Assembly (NCBI GenBank): GCA_013368325.1
Contig: JAACJK010000063.1
Coordinates: 124,001 to 188,000 of the forward strand
Direction: 5' to 3'
From: Ephemerocybe angulata
Lineage: Eukaryota; Basidiomycota; Agaricomycetes; Agaricales; Psathyrellaceae
DNA length: 64,000 nucleotides
The position numbers and the translations under genes are program-made. The notes below the pieces were generated by a model. The model saw only the letters and a program-made list of their open reading frames with translations. It did no database searches and was not told where the DNA came from. Of the stretch, positions 1-11,820 are shown piece after piece. Numbering within the stretch: position 1 is the first letter of the stretch; the number at the start of each line of letters is the position of its first letter.

Positions 1-2028
1 AGGGTCAAATACACACCTCGGCAGCGCGCACCACCTGGGCAACAGCAAAGACGCGTTGGACGGCGCCGGCGGGCAGCCGCCGCCGATCCCGCACGCGGAT
101 GGTCACGGTGGTGCAGGAGTGGAGATGTATGAGGATGAGGAGCCGACGACGGCGGAGCGCGTGCAGGATAACTTTGTGCTTGTGGTTAGCCTTGTGCTTG
201 CTTTTCTGCTTTGGCTCGTCGCGCTCGTATCTCAATCTTATGTAGCTGCAAACGGTACGTTCCTCCCTCCCTTCCTCCCTCCCTTCCTCCCTCCCTTCCT
301 TCCTTCCTTCCTTCTACACGCCCCGAACCGAACCTAACCTAACCGAACCTTCGCTCGCACAGTCTCCCCTCTCCCCGTCCGCCCCACCTTCTTCCCCCTC
401 CTCCTCCAACTCTCCCTCCTCTTAACCACCCTCCTACTCCTCCTAACAACCTACCTCCCCCCCTACCACATCCAACTCAGCACCCTCGCCTCCCTCACAA
501 TCGTCTTCGCCGTCCTCGCCGCGGACGCCAACATCTACTCCCCCGCCACCCCCGCGCAGAAAGCGTGCGGGGGCGCGTGGCTCGCTACGGCTGTTATCGA
601 CCTCCTCTGGGTTATTTATTTTACGAGTCCGCCGCAGAGTGTTGTTGTTAAGTGGGTGCATGGGCCTCAGCCCACTTTGCCGGAACTCTTCTCAACCGGG
701 ACAGCGGGAGGGGGAGGGGGAGGGGGCGCATTTAACTGGGGAGGAGCTAAAGGTGTGGAAGTCCTCCCCCCAAGCCAACGCAACACCCTCCTCGGCTACA
801 CCCCAGCGAACAACCGACTAAGTCAAATCGGAAGTGGGCGCGGCATCGAGCTCGGGCCTCTACAGCACCGCACGAGTGTTGCGCGGAGCGCGTCGAGGCC
901 GCTTTCTGGGATTGCGGAGAGTCAGAGGAGTGGGGGCGGGGGTGCGGGTGCGGGTGCGGTGCTGGGGCGGCCGAGTGCGCCGTTCGCCTACGAGGGCGGC
1001 GCTGGAAGTGCACTTGGAGGGGTAAGTGGAATTGGTGGAATTGGTGGAGGAGGAGGAGATGTGGAAAGTGGTGTAGGAGATAGGAAAAGTGGGAGTAGGT
1101 GGAGTTTGTACCAGAGGAATCGCGAGGGCGCTGCGGCCGCGCAGCGAGATAGGGAGAGGGATAGAGAGAGAGATAGAGAGAGGGAGAGGGATAGTGGGGG
1201 GCAGAGTGCGGTTGGGGGTGCGGGGCCGAGTGCGGTTGGGGAGCATAGTGGGAGTACGGGTGTGGGTGCGGAGAGTAGTAGGCCTGAGAGTCGGAAGGTT
1301 GTGGTTTGTAGGGCGGTGGCGATGTATAATTGTGCGTTCTCTCCTTTCTTCCCTTTCTTTTCTCCTTCTTTTCCCCTTCTTTCTTTCTTCTTTGGTATTT
1401 GGTATTTGGTATGGTATACCGTACATTTTGGGTACATGCTGCGGGGGCTTCTCTTCTTCCGAGCCGAGGTTGGGCCCGACCCATGCTTCTGTCTTCCGTT
1501 TGTTTTAAAGACCTATTTATACTCGTACTGACATACCGTATAGATACAGCGGGCAGCGACGACCCGAGCGAACTTACGTTCAGGAAGGGCGAGGCGCTCG
1601 AGATACTTGACCGCTCGGGCAAGTGGTGGGAGGGCCGGCGCGCGGATGGGTCGACTGGGAGTACGTCTTTCTTTCTTTCTTTCTTTCTAACTCTCTTTTT
1701 TCGTCTTTTATCTCGTTGTGCGTGTATCGACTGCGCGGCGACGGGCACGGACGTATTTTGTTTGTTGCATGTTGCTCGCGGTGATGCCTTCGCCTTGGCC
1801 TTCGAATGGGGTGGTGTTCAGCTATTGGGAGAGATGGAACGATGGATGGGATCGACGCTTCGCCCGCTCCTTCGCGTATCTCATCCCATCCCATCCCATC
1901 CCATCCCATCCCACATACCTACATCCCTCTCGCCCTCCCTTCCAGACCCACCTTCCAGAAACCAAAGCTAAACCACCTCTTTCTCTGCTACAGTCGTACC
2001 CTCGAACTACCTGCGCGTCGTCGACTAG
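1..2028 (+). CDS. SHO1: SHO1-type osmosensor, four TM segments plus SH3 domain (5' end outside window)
   Basis: Membrane osmosensor of the HOG MAP-kinase pathway; its cytoplasmic SH3 domain binds the MAPKK Pbs2 in yeast (family knowledge). Four exons: 1..254, 363..1331, 1550..1660, 1994..2028, all phase-consistent, stop TAG at 2026. Exon 1 carries TM1 (NFVLVVSLVLAFLLWLVALV). Exon 2 carries TM2-4, with the family-like stretch NIYSPATPAQKACGGAWLAT before TM4, then a long Gly/Ser-rich linker with an Arg/Asp/Glu repeat (RERDRERDRE). Splicing across exons 2-4 makes an SH3 domain: AMYNSGSDDPSELTF, ALEILD, GKWWEGRRADG, then TGIVPSNYLRVVD as the last residues. The frame is open to base 1, so the initiator is lost beyond the window edge. 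The TM order and the SH3 C-terminus make the assignment firm. Confidence 0.93.
261..314 (+). repeat. CCTT/CCCT microsatellite in SHO1 intron 1
   Basis: Nearly pure pyrimidine tract of CTCC/CTTC units inside intron 255..362. It lies between the donor and the AG acceptor at 361-362 and is probably polymorphic in length. Confidence 0.85.
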
Positions 2029-3019
2029 CTCGGGACCACCAACACCCGTATTCGATTCGATTCGAGTCGAGTCGATTCGAGTCGATGTTGGATGCGATGT
2101 TGGGTGCGATGTGAAGACGGGGAGACGGGTGGATTGGCTTTGAGACCGCGTTCCTGCCATGTGCGGCGCGGCGCTTATGTGCGGGGGGGTTGCGATACCC
2201 GCGGGGGATGTTTTGGTGTTTGTTGGTGCTTGGGTGGGTGGATGGGTGGATGGATGGATGGATGGGTGGATGGATCTGTGCGATTGGACTGACTGACTGA
2301 CTGACTGACTGACTGACGAATACCCCACGCCTTTCTACTCACTTACGACCTTCTTACTGACCCATTTACGCTGGCTTCATCTTCTCATCTCTCATCGTCC
2401 TTTCTATTCACGTTCGTGTTTTTGTTTGATGTCTTTTATGATCTTTCTGTCATCTTTAGCTGTAGCCCTTTCTTACATCTTGTGTTGTTTGTACTTACGA
2501 CGTCCAGCCTATCTACCTATCTTATTGATGCTACTGCCACATCCATCCATCCTACTTTTTACTAGTTAGTTAGTTAGTATGCGCTACCCCTTGTTGTTTG
2601 TATATCTTGCTTGTATATCTTCTTGGTTGTGCTTGATATCCATACTTTTCCCCTGCTCGTTTTTCTGGGTGGGATGTCGGATCCGATTCGAACTGCGGGA
2701 GTCGAAGTAAACACATCCCGGATGCCTGCAGGCCGCCAGCCACATCCTGACCGACGTCCAGAACATGTGTATATATACCCGTATCCCAACCGACAGAATA
2801 TATAGTCAGGGTCACCACGATCCTTCGACCAGCGCGCCCGGTTTTTCCAACGCAGTCTCTGGAGTCCCATGACGAATGTCATCTAATTAATTAGTCCTTG
2901 AGTACAATCTATAAAATGCTATCCTGGGGTCCGATTGTCCAGGTCAAACTAGTATGTATGAAGGTCGCCGAAAGGAACCAAGCTGTTTGAAGTCGGGTTT
3001 AGTAAATGGAGGGCCAAGC
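2029..3019. repeat. Intergenic region with three simple-repeat tracts
   Basis: Downstream of SHO1 and downstream of the convergent RTA1-type gene. It holds a TTCGA/GTCGA tract near 2051-2110, a GGAT/GGGT tract at about 2229-2276 and a pure GACT tract at about 2287-2317. I see no coding region in the rest. Confidence 0.8.
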
Positions 3020-4553
3020 TCATTCTGTTCGGGTCCGTTCCTCGAGGCGAATCGTTGACTCCTCCCAAGTCGGGGAACCCTCGTAAAGTCCATTCTTGGG
3101 CGAGTCCATGAAGAGGAACCACCATGGGTGGATGAAGTTTAGACTGTACATCGTTAGGAGCACCATGACACCATCAAGGACGACTGAGAAGTTATATGTA
3201 TCAGTAGAGTTAGCTACCAATAAGAGAGCTGAACACATACTGAAGTAGAGCTCTGTGCTGATGATCCTTCCTCCCCATCCATCAGCCAGCTCGATGGTCC
3301 GGTATACAGCTCTATGTATGTAGCCCCGTCAATATGGTGATAGAAAGTTCAAAGGGTGTCCACGCACCGGATGAACAAGACGACTGTGTTAAAAGCCAGC
3401 CCCGCCAGCATCACTTTTATCCTCGTCGTACACACTCCGCGTTTGGAGATCCGGCCTTCAGCGTCGATGGCAGATCTCAAAGCGTGGTCAGTGAAATATC
3501 GAACTAGATACTCGACAGTGCATCCTGAGAAGACGCAGATGACAGCTGTATTAGGCGGACCGCAATTAAAACTTGACTTAGCACAACGCGACGGCGGCAA
3601 AGTGGTTTTAAATTCCAATTTGGAATTATTCATTGGTACTCACCGAGCTGGAATACGATTCCTCCTAGCAAGATATTGCTGCCCAGCTTTGGGTTTGAAG
3701 TGGTTGACGATGACGCAGTGGCGGCGAGTCCACCTCCAGCGCCCTGGACAAGCAAAGCGATTATATCCTTCATGGAAGAACGGGTCAGGCTTAACACGAA
3801 TAACATCTGAATGCAGAAAACGCTCACACACGAGAGAAAGACCGTTGCATCTGCGCAAAAGGAAAATAAACTTTAATCTCTTGTTCTTAAAGAAACCCGC
3901 GACAAATGGCATTGCTCACAGTACTTTGGAGGAATCCGGCTGTAAGCGGAACCCAACCTCCTGATAACTTCACCGAAGATGATAAAGCTCGTAGCTAGGA
4001 GCGGGGTAGGTCCCAGTACCGTGCAGGTGCTTCTAAAAACGTGCAAGTTAGAAGTAGGGTGGGTCAGTCAGTCAGTCAGGTATCGTCGGTACCACCGCAG
4101 GAGTGACAGGCGCCTATCACTACTCACTGTATTATATAAGGCGTCATGTTTGAGATGTCGGAATTTGACCACACTCTTGCTGCCCACCCTACAACCTCCA
4201 TCACCCCGCAGAGAACGACCGTGGGTAGCAGCCACCATAGCTTGTATCGCACCGCTTGTCCGGTGTGGGCCACTGTTCGAGGGTAAGTATTACTACGTCG
4301 CAAGTCCGAAGGTTTCCTTCCAGTGTCAATGAGAGTTCGAACCTGTTGAGATGGCGAATACGACAGCCATTGCTGTGGAAGCTACCTTCGAAGGAGTATA
4401 GTGGTACGGATTATTCTGCAGTTTTAGTAGCGACAGAGCGGGAGCCAAAACAGGGGTCTCTAAAGTCAACCGGCGGCAGGTTAAAGTCAGAAATTTGAAC
4501 CTCGAACCGCAACTTAATTGCATACCGAAAGAGGTGCCATTCGATAATGGCAT
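3020..4553 (-). CDS. RTA1-domain 7-TM protein (lipid-translocating exporter family)
   Basis: Fungal RTA1-like membrane proteins have seven TM segments and are linked to sterol and lipid stress and drug resistance; the substrate of this one is unknown. Exons on the minus strand: 4526..4553, 4343..4459, 4128..4272, 3920..4032, 3644..3850, 3368..3524, 3241..3311, 3020..3183, each joined in phase. Family hallmarks in order are YHYTPSK with VVFAIST at TM1, WWLLPTVVLCGVMEVVGWAA, STCTVLGPTPLLATSFIIF, RRLGSAYSRIPPKYY, VQGAGGGLAA, TIELADGWGGRIISTELYF and FIHPWWFLF. The first exon (MPLSNGTSF) is inferred from a good GTATGC donor and TTTAG acceptor, and is the least certain part. No break seen. Confidence 0.88.
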
Positions 4554-5783
4554 AATACTAGTCGTGGTCTGTGGTGGTTGGGAGAGGGGGTGGACGTTGA
4601 AGATTACAATAACCGTATTATAAGCCTCCTCTTTGAAATTTGATTTTTGTTCCTCGGAGCTGCGGCATGCAACGCTTACGCTTGATCATGACACTGTAGA
4701 CTCAAGCCGTGTCTTCCTCGGGCCGGGGGCCTGGTAATGTAGTACCCCGCATATCGGCTTCGACGTACTTCCGTGTTTCCAGGCTTCCCACAGGCAGGCT
4801 TGATGCATGCGGCAACACTTGGCCGGGCGTAACCAGACTAATACTTACACAGAACATCCTGTTAACTTTATCCTGTAGAAATTGGCTTGGGCACGTGCGT
4901 GCACTTACAAGTTACGGATAGAACCTTTCTGTCGTCATTTGCGAGCATGAAAACCTAATCAGTCCATGCACCATTGAGCGTTGGCACAGTGGTGCCATCC
5001 TTGTCAGTACCAGCGAGATTCAGGCTCATTCAGCCGGATACATCTCTAAGTCCAACCAGTTTTGTTAAGCCTTGCTCGAGTTACCCACTGACAATTTAGC
5101 TGCGGCCAGGGGGCCACAAGGAGGCTCGTTTTAAGTTTCATCGACTACATGAGTGGATATCGAACACGCTCCTTCTTGCAGGCGCCGCTCTACGGCACCC
5201 TGCGCCCGGTTGTGGTAAAGCCTTAAAGGTTCCAGGTTGTTTCTAAAAACTTATTTTTACTCAGTCAGAACCTCCAAAACAGCGATCACGGTTACATTGG
5301 AGGACGTATTGCATCGAGGCCCGGGGAACCATGATCCATGGGCGCTTATTCCAGGTATTCCCTGATGGCTCGATAATCCATCATCTCAGCGAAGCATATC
5401 GCGGGGCCATGTCACTACTAGAAATTATGCGCCTCCAGAGCACAGAATCTGCACCAGGATGGTATTCCAATGGCATTGAACTTGATGGGTTTTCGAAGGT
5501 ATCAAAGCTATGAAGTTTTTCCAAAATCACAGCACTGCCTATGGGCGCTATCGTAAAGCAGTTCATTTTAAATGATAGTGCCAGTATCCATCAGGATGAT
5601 TGTCACAATTCGATACACACGAGCACTTTTACTTTGCCCGACCTCCATGACACCCGAAGCAAGGCACACCGCGGTTTCAATGCACGAATAAGTAGATCAA
5701 ACTTGACCATTGACTGGTCTTTGACTCTTGGCTCTCCCCATCACAACCATTCTAAGAGCGCCAAGTGCGCATAATCCGCTTGA
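4554..5783. other. Intergenic region between divergent membrane-protein genes
   Basis: 1.2 kb separating the 5' ends of the RTA1-type gene and the multi-TM gene, so presumably holding both promoters. I see no coding region, RNA gene or obvious repeat here. Confidence 0.5.
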
Positions 5784-7125
5784 ATGGCCCTCATCCGCCC
5801 GTCGTACTGGTACCCAGCGGCACTAAGCTCTACCTCCAGCACCTTCACAGGCGATGCGTCCGTCATACTCGACTACCCCGCTGCAGTCCTTATCTGTGCA
5901 TGGTCTCTAGGTTCGTTGCCCTGCACTTTCGCATGCATCGTCGGCAATCTGATCAAATGTTGCCTACTTACTTATGGATGTCTGTACATATGTACGCGCA
6001 TGCAAATCTACTTCACTAGGCATCGAAGCATCGACGGTCGTCCCTGTAGCCCGAGCGCTCATCGCGTCCATTTGGGGCCGGACAAAGGGCAACCGTGGAT
6101 CCTCCCTCTTGATCGTCACAGCGGTCTTGGCGGTCATGCTCGCAATAACGGGGCTGCTGTATTGCGTCGGCGCTCTCCTTCATTTACAGCTGCTAGGAAG
6201 GAGGCCTGGACTGGGGGGTGGGGTCGACCTTTTTGCAAGTGCTAGTGTTAGGAGTTTGCAGCAGCAGAGTGCGGTGGTGAATCAGATGGCGGCGGTGGGG
6301 ATGCAGTTGATGGTTATACTCGCTGATGTGTTGTTGGTACGTTGACGATTCCTTTAGTTATGGTATGGGGCTTATGACTTGGATATGGCTTTCTTTGTTT
6401 AGATATACCGGTGTTGGATTGTGTTTCATCAGAGAAAGTGGATCTGCGCGATCCCATGCGTCCCGTTCGTCGTTTCCCTTGGTGAGTTCACATACACCAC
6501 AATTTCATGGTACTATCCCAATTCACCCATGCCCACTCTTATTCCCCGACGCATCAGCCCTCTCCTTCTACGGCATAGTCGCCGTCGCCCAGTCCCCACC
6601 CACAACCAACGGCGCCCCCGCCCCAAAAAGCGCAACCCAAGCCGCCGCCCCCTTCATCGCGACCCTCTCCTCCGTCTCGGTCAACATCATCGTCACAACA
6701 TGCATCTCGACCGAAATCATTCGGAGCAGACGCAAGCTCAGAAAGCTCTTGGGTGGACTTGGAGAGGACTCGGCTCCTAGTGATACGTATTTCGCCGTGG
6801 CGATTCTCGTTGAGGCGGCGCTGCCCTCGGCGCTTGTGGGGGTGTACGTCCCATTTGCGACTTTTGTGACGAGAGGGGGGATATATACGAGTAGGGTGGC
6901 TTGGGCGGTGTTTACTGTATGTCATCAAACACTGCTTGGATTTGATGGGGGGCGAACTAACGTCGACTGCGATTGCGGGGCGCGCAGGCCCTTGCACCAC
7001 AGGTTATCCTAGTGAGGGTGTTGAAAAGGAGAGATGTGCTGAGTATACTTCAGAAGCATGAAAAGGCATCGAGTTTGTCGAGTATGCAGTTCTCGCGATC
7101 ACCTACATCCGTTACGTGTGATTGA
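5784..7125 (+). CDS. Multi-TM (probably 7-TM) integral membrane protein of unknown function
   Basis: Five exons join in phase: 5784..5910, 6020..6336, 6403..6481, 6558..6916, 6988..7125. The N-terminus is MALIRPSYWYP. Hydrophobic segments include VILDYPAAVLICAWSLG, LLIVTAVLAVMLAITGLLY, QLMVILADVLL followed by the motif IYRCWIVFHQRKW, IPCVPFVVSLALSFYGIVAV, FIATLSSVSVNIIVTTC, and FAVAILVEAALPSALVGVYV. The tail is basic and Ser-rich (RSRRKLRKLL earlier; LKRRDVLSILQKHEKASS at the end). The YRCWIVW-like motif after a TM helix is common in an expanded agaricomycete family of 7-TM proteins without known role. It does not match STE3 pheromone receptors. Membrane topology is inferred from hydrophobicity only. 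Confidence 0.72.
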
Positions 7126-7201
7126 AAGCGGTTTCCTGTCATTAAACTACTAAAATAGCTGTACATATACTTCACATCGCAGTACTGGCCCTGACAGTGC
7201 G

Positions 7202-8763
7202 TCACCATCCTTGGATCATAGAGAAGTCACGATAAAGAAACTCGCCCTTTAGTCTCCGAGTACATTCAGCGTTGGTCGCTAAGTAAAATACCTTCTCAAG
7301 CTCCAGGTTTCCTTTCTCTGCTAGACGCACATTCCATGTCTTCATTTCATGGATAAGCTTAGTCCTCGATAGGAATCCCACTGTCAAGAACGCGAGGTTG
7401 AACGCGGGCCTGCTATCACAGCTCCTCGAGGCTGCCATTTCCGTCACGGAAGCGACAGGGACTTTTTCACCGAGAGCGAGGGCCTGGATATCAATCCGCT
7501 TGAGACCTTGAAGGAGGCTATCGTTCGTTGGACTGCGGACAAGCAATTCCAAGGTTTTCTTCCCCACGGGGCTGCCCAATGACAACTCCACAAGGTCTCG
7601 GAGGGCGCAATGGCGAAGAATAGGAGATACCCGCCTCTCGAACTTTGCGCCCTCTCTCTCATCCCTAATCTTGAAGGAAAACAGCTGGCATCGGGAGCGA
7701 GCCAGGAAGTCCTCCAGGGCCATATAGACGTCGGTTATAGGCCTTCTCACGTAGCGCTCCACATGATTGGTGTGCATTGTAAGAGAGTGGAGGGAGGGGA
7801 GATGTAGGCTGAGTAGAGGAAGGCAGAGATCACTTCCGCCTACCAAGTTGAAGTGGCGAAGGGATGGTATCGAAACCACTGCTGGTGATGAAGGTTGAGT
7901 GGTAAACCATCGCGACTCCGTCGCCGGGCCCAGACCTAAGGAAATTGACAACGTTCTCAGGACCTTGCAACCGCGAAGCGCCTTCCAAAAGAGATCTTCA
8001 CCCTGGAAGCGTACCATAATAAGGGTGATGCAGGTGAGGCGGCCAAAAGGCATCGCTGCGAGGAAGTGCTTGGAGTATGTTGCCGACCACATCTGGAGCT
8101 CTTGCAGCTTTGGTGCGTTGGTGGTGGTGGTGGCCATAGGTCATCGAATTGGGTATCTCCAAGCTCGAGTGTGTTGAAGCTGAACGCGAGCGTCTGGAGA
8201 AGAGGAGTTACAATCCCATGGAGCACCTTCGCCACCTCCTTTATCGACAGCTTCTGCCTACGTAGCCTGACCTTGAACGTTCTCCACCGCATGCTCTGCT
8301 CTGCTGCCATTTGTATCAGCTCCACGATAGTGTCGCCGCTCGATCCGTTCAAGGTGTCGCGAAAGACTATATCGAGAGGCTGCGACCCCGAGTTCTGCAG
8401 CCAGAGCCGAAGAAGAGGGTATGTATTGGGCCTGCCGTCTGCAACGTAGATCGAGGACCACAATTCAGGGGCAGAGAATGCAGCGTCGCGCCAATCTTTA
8501 CAGACATGGCTAATGTGCAACGGTGTGAATGGGTTTGTCGTATGTGCGATAATGCCAGGCTGTAGCTGTAATTCAGGGTATTCAGTTTCTTTGTGAATAC
8601 CGGTGGGTCCACTGGTAGCTGGAGCACTAGCGATGGGGCCCTCCTCCATTGCAATAAGCATGTCGAGCGATGGCGGGCCAGGCTGGTCCGCTGGGTCGTA
8701 GGAAGTATGCACCGCGAAATCGAAGATGGTCAAGAGCAGTTCCAAGGGGACAGGCAGGGTCAT
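7202..8763 (-). pseudogene. F-box protein gene broken by a one-base frameshift
   Basis: F-box proteins recruit substrates to SCF ubiquitin ligases through Skp1. The N-terminal half (from ATG at 8763) reads MTLPVPLELLLTIFDFAVHT, then HISHVCKDWRDAAFSAPELW, the split F-box typical of agaricomycetes. The C-terminal half, ending EFLYRDFSMIQGW at 7202, has the LRR-like repeats. The halves are in different frames. At about 8120-8135 the family's DLWMSLIANAPKLQ is replaced by a CCA-repeat tract one base shorter than in the homologue at 61268..62836, which shifts the frame (DLWPPPPPTH). No splice signals fit an intron there. It is closest to the 61268 copy (shared PADQP, SLDML, AMEE segments). It may be a true pseudogene or an assembly error in the repeat. 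Confidence 0.8.
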
Positions 8764-9198
8764 CCTGAATCCAGGAGGTAGCCTGTATGTAGATCGAAGA
8801 TGATGAACAAGACCAGACGAGACCTGATCCGAATGGTGAATCATGCGGCACCCACCGCGGAATTGCGTTCGCACGGCCAAACTCCACAATTCGACTACTG
8901 TATACAGTGTGCACGATTTCAAATTGCAGGTATCTTCTCCCAGTGAGTGCGAGTGTGTGTACATGTACAGTCCACGCTCGCTTTCCGGCGTAGATTAGTA
9001 TTTTCAAGTAAGCGCACATCTTCAGTGCTTGCAATTCCTAGTAATTGAGGTCGCGGATAGAGAGGACTTTGAATTAGGAGACGTTACAAACCCTAAGGCC
9101 CAAGGCCTAAGGCCTAATACAATCATGATGATAGTATAGTATACATAACAAGGCATAGGACGTCTCAAGAATACCACATTAACTCCAACGCAACACTA

Positions 9199-9836
9199 TC
9201 ATGGTTGCTTGCCCTTATTCCTCGGACGACGTAACCTGTTAAAAAACCTGAATAGTCATAGTTATTCAATGATTCATTACATGATCTCTGAAGAAAAGAA
9301 ATAGATGTACCAATAGTAAACTTTTAGCTCAGGTAAGCCAATATCCAGAGCAATCGCCTCCCGTTCTTGTTTCGAGGGTCGGTTGTTGAGTGCATACTCT
9401 TTCTCCAACCTCGATTGCTGCTCCTCCGTCAGTCGCTGCATAAACTCGAGCTTTGTTCCGTCGGGAAGCAATCGACGTGGGGCATAGCTTCGTTCACGTT
9501 TGAACCTGGAGTTATTGGTGGTAAGTAAGATAGTATGTATGGGAAGGAACAGTTGAGAATCGAAACATACCACTGATTAACCTTGCGATCCGTCAGGCCA
9601 AGAGTGTTGGCTAAATCTTTGAGCTCTTGTGTAGTCGGATATGGGTTTTTCTTAAAGAGCAGCCCGAGCGCTTTCGACTGATCCTTGGTTAGCATCACTC
9701 TGGCTAGCTTTGACTTGGCATTCGAGCTGCGTGACTGCTCAGGACTTGAGCATAGGCCGTGCGACCCCTCGCTGAAGTCAGGATGCTCGTCCTCGCTGTT
9801 AAGGAGATCATGGATATTGCTGCGGTGGAATGCCAT
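9199..9836 (-). CDS. Compact double-homeodomain protein, copy 1
   Basis: Probable DNA-binding protein of 165 residues with two homeodomains back to back. Exons 9571..9836, 9311..9505, 9199..9235 splice in phase, with both introns interrupting the Trp48 codon of a recognition helix. Homeodomain 1: ARVMLTKDQSKALGLLF, NPYPTTQELKDLANTLGL, then KVNQWFKRERS. Homeodomain 2: LTEEQQSRLEKEYALNNRPS, ALDIGLPELKVYYW, ending WLRRPRNKGKQP and stop. Trp48 is kept in both, but the almost invariant Asn51 is Arg in both. The N-terminus MAFHRSNIHDLLNSEDEHPD is acidic and Ser-rich. Paralogue at 36633..37283. It resembles neither a full HD1 nor HD2 mating-type protein in length. Target genes unknown. Confidence 0.8.
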
Positions 9837-10864
9837 TCTGGGAGGGTAATGTGGAATAGATCGGGCCGTAAGGAGCGTCGAGTAGGAAGAGTGTGTGCCT
9901 AGAACTCTAACAAGCCGACCTTCCTTTATACCAGTACCCATCCTCTACGACCCTATACTGAGTGCAGGCATGCGCAAAGCACTTGCAAAGCACAGTCCCG
10001 CATACTATTCAGCATTGTGACAGGACAATGCTGGGCTTTGACACTTTTTATATTTCTATCTGGTTCGGGCCCAAAGCAACGTGACCAGCCTCCTCGCCAC
10101 CCCGCTATTCCGCCGCGCTTTGTGCCACCCAAGCCGGGCAAAGAAAAAAAAGACCATCCTACCCAGGCTGCACACTCCTACATTCATTGAACTATTCATC
10201 GAAGGCTATATTTATCCATTTAACCACTCAAGCCACCAATGCCCACTCGCATCCATTATGAACACCACCAATACTCCGCTGTCCCAGTATCAGGCGCCCA
10301 CTCCTGGCAAAGGGACCCGCGAGCGCGCATTACTCCCGCTGAATTGGACATCCTCTACTTTTAACTTTCTTGGCTGGTCCCTTCGAACTTACGTGCCAGT
10401 CGGTCCGGTATTCTGCTCGTTGAGGACCCTGTAAGCAGTGATAGAATTCGGCGCTTATTGTCCCCACTACATAGGCGCTCAGCCCGATATCGATCAAATA
10501 AAACAAGATGCCCGAGCCTCGATCCAGATTAAGGTACGAGCTGTGTGTATTAGGAAGGTACATAAAGTAGTGTGATAACGGGAGCTAAGCGTGCAATTAC
10601 AAGTTACACTAAATCATGCAGAGGTTCGCGTTGCTTTAAGCTTAATTAAGCTTTTTGCCTCGCTTCTCTTATCACCTTGCACTCTACGTTGTAAGGTGAC
10701 CTCGATGACCTCAAATTTATGGAGGAGTATAGAGGGTGAAGTGGGTATATACATGTAGTGTTAGCGACCCCAGTTACCAGAAAATTAAAAGGGAAATCTT
10801 TATGTATAAGGAACTGTAAGAAACCAGCAACCGTATCCGCATGCCTTCAAAAACACCCATTCCC
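9837..10864. other. Intergenic region upstream of homeodomain copy 1
   Basis: The first 250 bases are the homeodomain promoter and match the region upstream of copy 2 (37284-37480). A TAAGCGCC octamer (reverse) sits at 10450..10457. A 59-codon reading frame at 10258..10437 (MNTTNTPLSQYQAPTPGKG) follows a TATA-like tract but matches nothing I recognise, so I do not call it. Confidence 0.4.
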
Positions 10865-11362
10865 TTATTTGTTCAAACTCGCCTGGTATCCGAGCTTCGC
10901 CGTCTTAACATAGTCAAAAGTCTCCAATCGCCCTCTCGTTCGCCGGGCCGACTACACCCTGTTCGCAAGCGCAACTTTCAACTTCTTCAGCAAACCCTCC
11001 AATTCTCGTCCCCTCGGTCGACTTAGTGGTGAATGATTCCTGCGCACCAACAAATTCGGAGAGCCTCAAGGGGAGAGGACGTCTGTCGATTACTTGCGAG
11101 AGCTCTCAAGAGCGGCCTTCCTCTCCTGTGCCACCTCCCGAGTAAGAGTGAACGTATTAGGTGCCGGGGCAGGAAGATCCTGCACCTTGCGCGAGATGCG
11201 CATGGTGATGGCAGAGTCGTCCTCGTAATCCGAGTCGGAGTCGCTGTCTGGGTAGATGGGGATGACCCAGGTTGGGCCAGAGCCCGAGGTGGTGGTGGAG
11301 AAAGTACCGGCTTGGCCGGACCTCGGGGAGGAAGAAGCGGAAGTTTGAGTGCTGTTTGACAT
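10865..11362 (-). pseudogene. Small acidic-motif (SDSDSDYEDD) gene, copy 1, second exon decayed
   Basis: First exon from ATG at 11362 is intact and nearly identical to the copy at 50709: SGSGPTWVIPIYPDSDSDSD, YEDDSAITMRISRKVQDLP, PNTFTLTREVAQERKAALES. In the 50709 copy the gene continues through a 44-nt intron into an exon encoding EELEAFLKKKAVLAEQ and DFFTMLQTAKLEYQASLKLNK. Here the matching DNA (about 10865-11040) has lost the AG acceptor (GAATTAG became GAATTTG) and carries several indels and in-frame stops. If expressed, the product would end at the TAA at 11090. Function unknown. The gene is divergent from an eIF3e exon-1 copy, the same arrangement as at the intact locus. Confidence 0.7.
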
Positions 11363-11446
11363 GTTTTAGGTTGGAGAGGGAGTGATAAATGCGTTTGCTT
11401 GGGGAGCTGGATCTTGGAGATGAAGTGAGAGGAGGTTATCAGTGGT

Positions 11447-11458
11447 CCTTATATATGT
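11447..11458 (-). promoter_or_regulatory. TATA box of small gene copy 1
   Basis: Reads ACATATATAAGG on the minus strand and is followed by GACCACTGATAACC, the same block as in front of the copies at 50709 and 63833. Conservation across three copies supports its use as core promoter. Confidence 0.65.
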
Positions 11459-11820
11459 ATGCCTCCCTCTGGCAAGGGCCAACAAAGCTCATGAGTGGGG
11501 GGTGTGGCCGCCAACTCATGATGGATTGGCATGCAAAGCAAGGGAATGACCATTGGGCTTTGCAGCTTCGTCGCGCGTCCTCGTGGCAGCCACAAGGCGC
11601 CCCTCATGCTCCCTCATGATAGGCTCATGACGGTCGTGAACAAAGCCCAATTGTTTCCGTCGGCGGTTGCTCGGCGGCAAAGTCAACAGCTCGAGATTCA
11701 AACATTAACAAAGTTCGTGGCTGTGCACCAAAATTTTGATCGTAATCTCGCGGACGTTGTGAACGGCGACGACGTCGATAACGGTCCCCATCAACGACGA
11801 CGACGACGACGACGACGAAA

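Noticed and set aside
747..1748. Long open frame opposite SHO1
   Set aside because: Product is Pro/His/Arg low-complexity, created by the Gly-rich linker and microsatellites of the real gene on the other strand.
5784..7125. Possible STE3 pheromone receptor
   Set aside because: It has several TM helices, but none of the STE3 motifs, and it carries the YRCWIVF motif of another family.
10258..10437. 59-codon frame with an upstream TATA-like tract
   Set aside because: No domain, no paralogue in the window, C-terminus not a CaaX box; could be chance.
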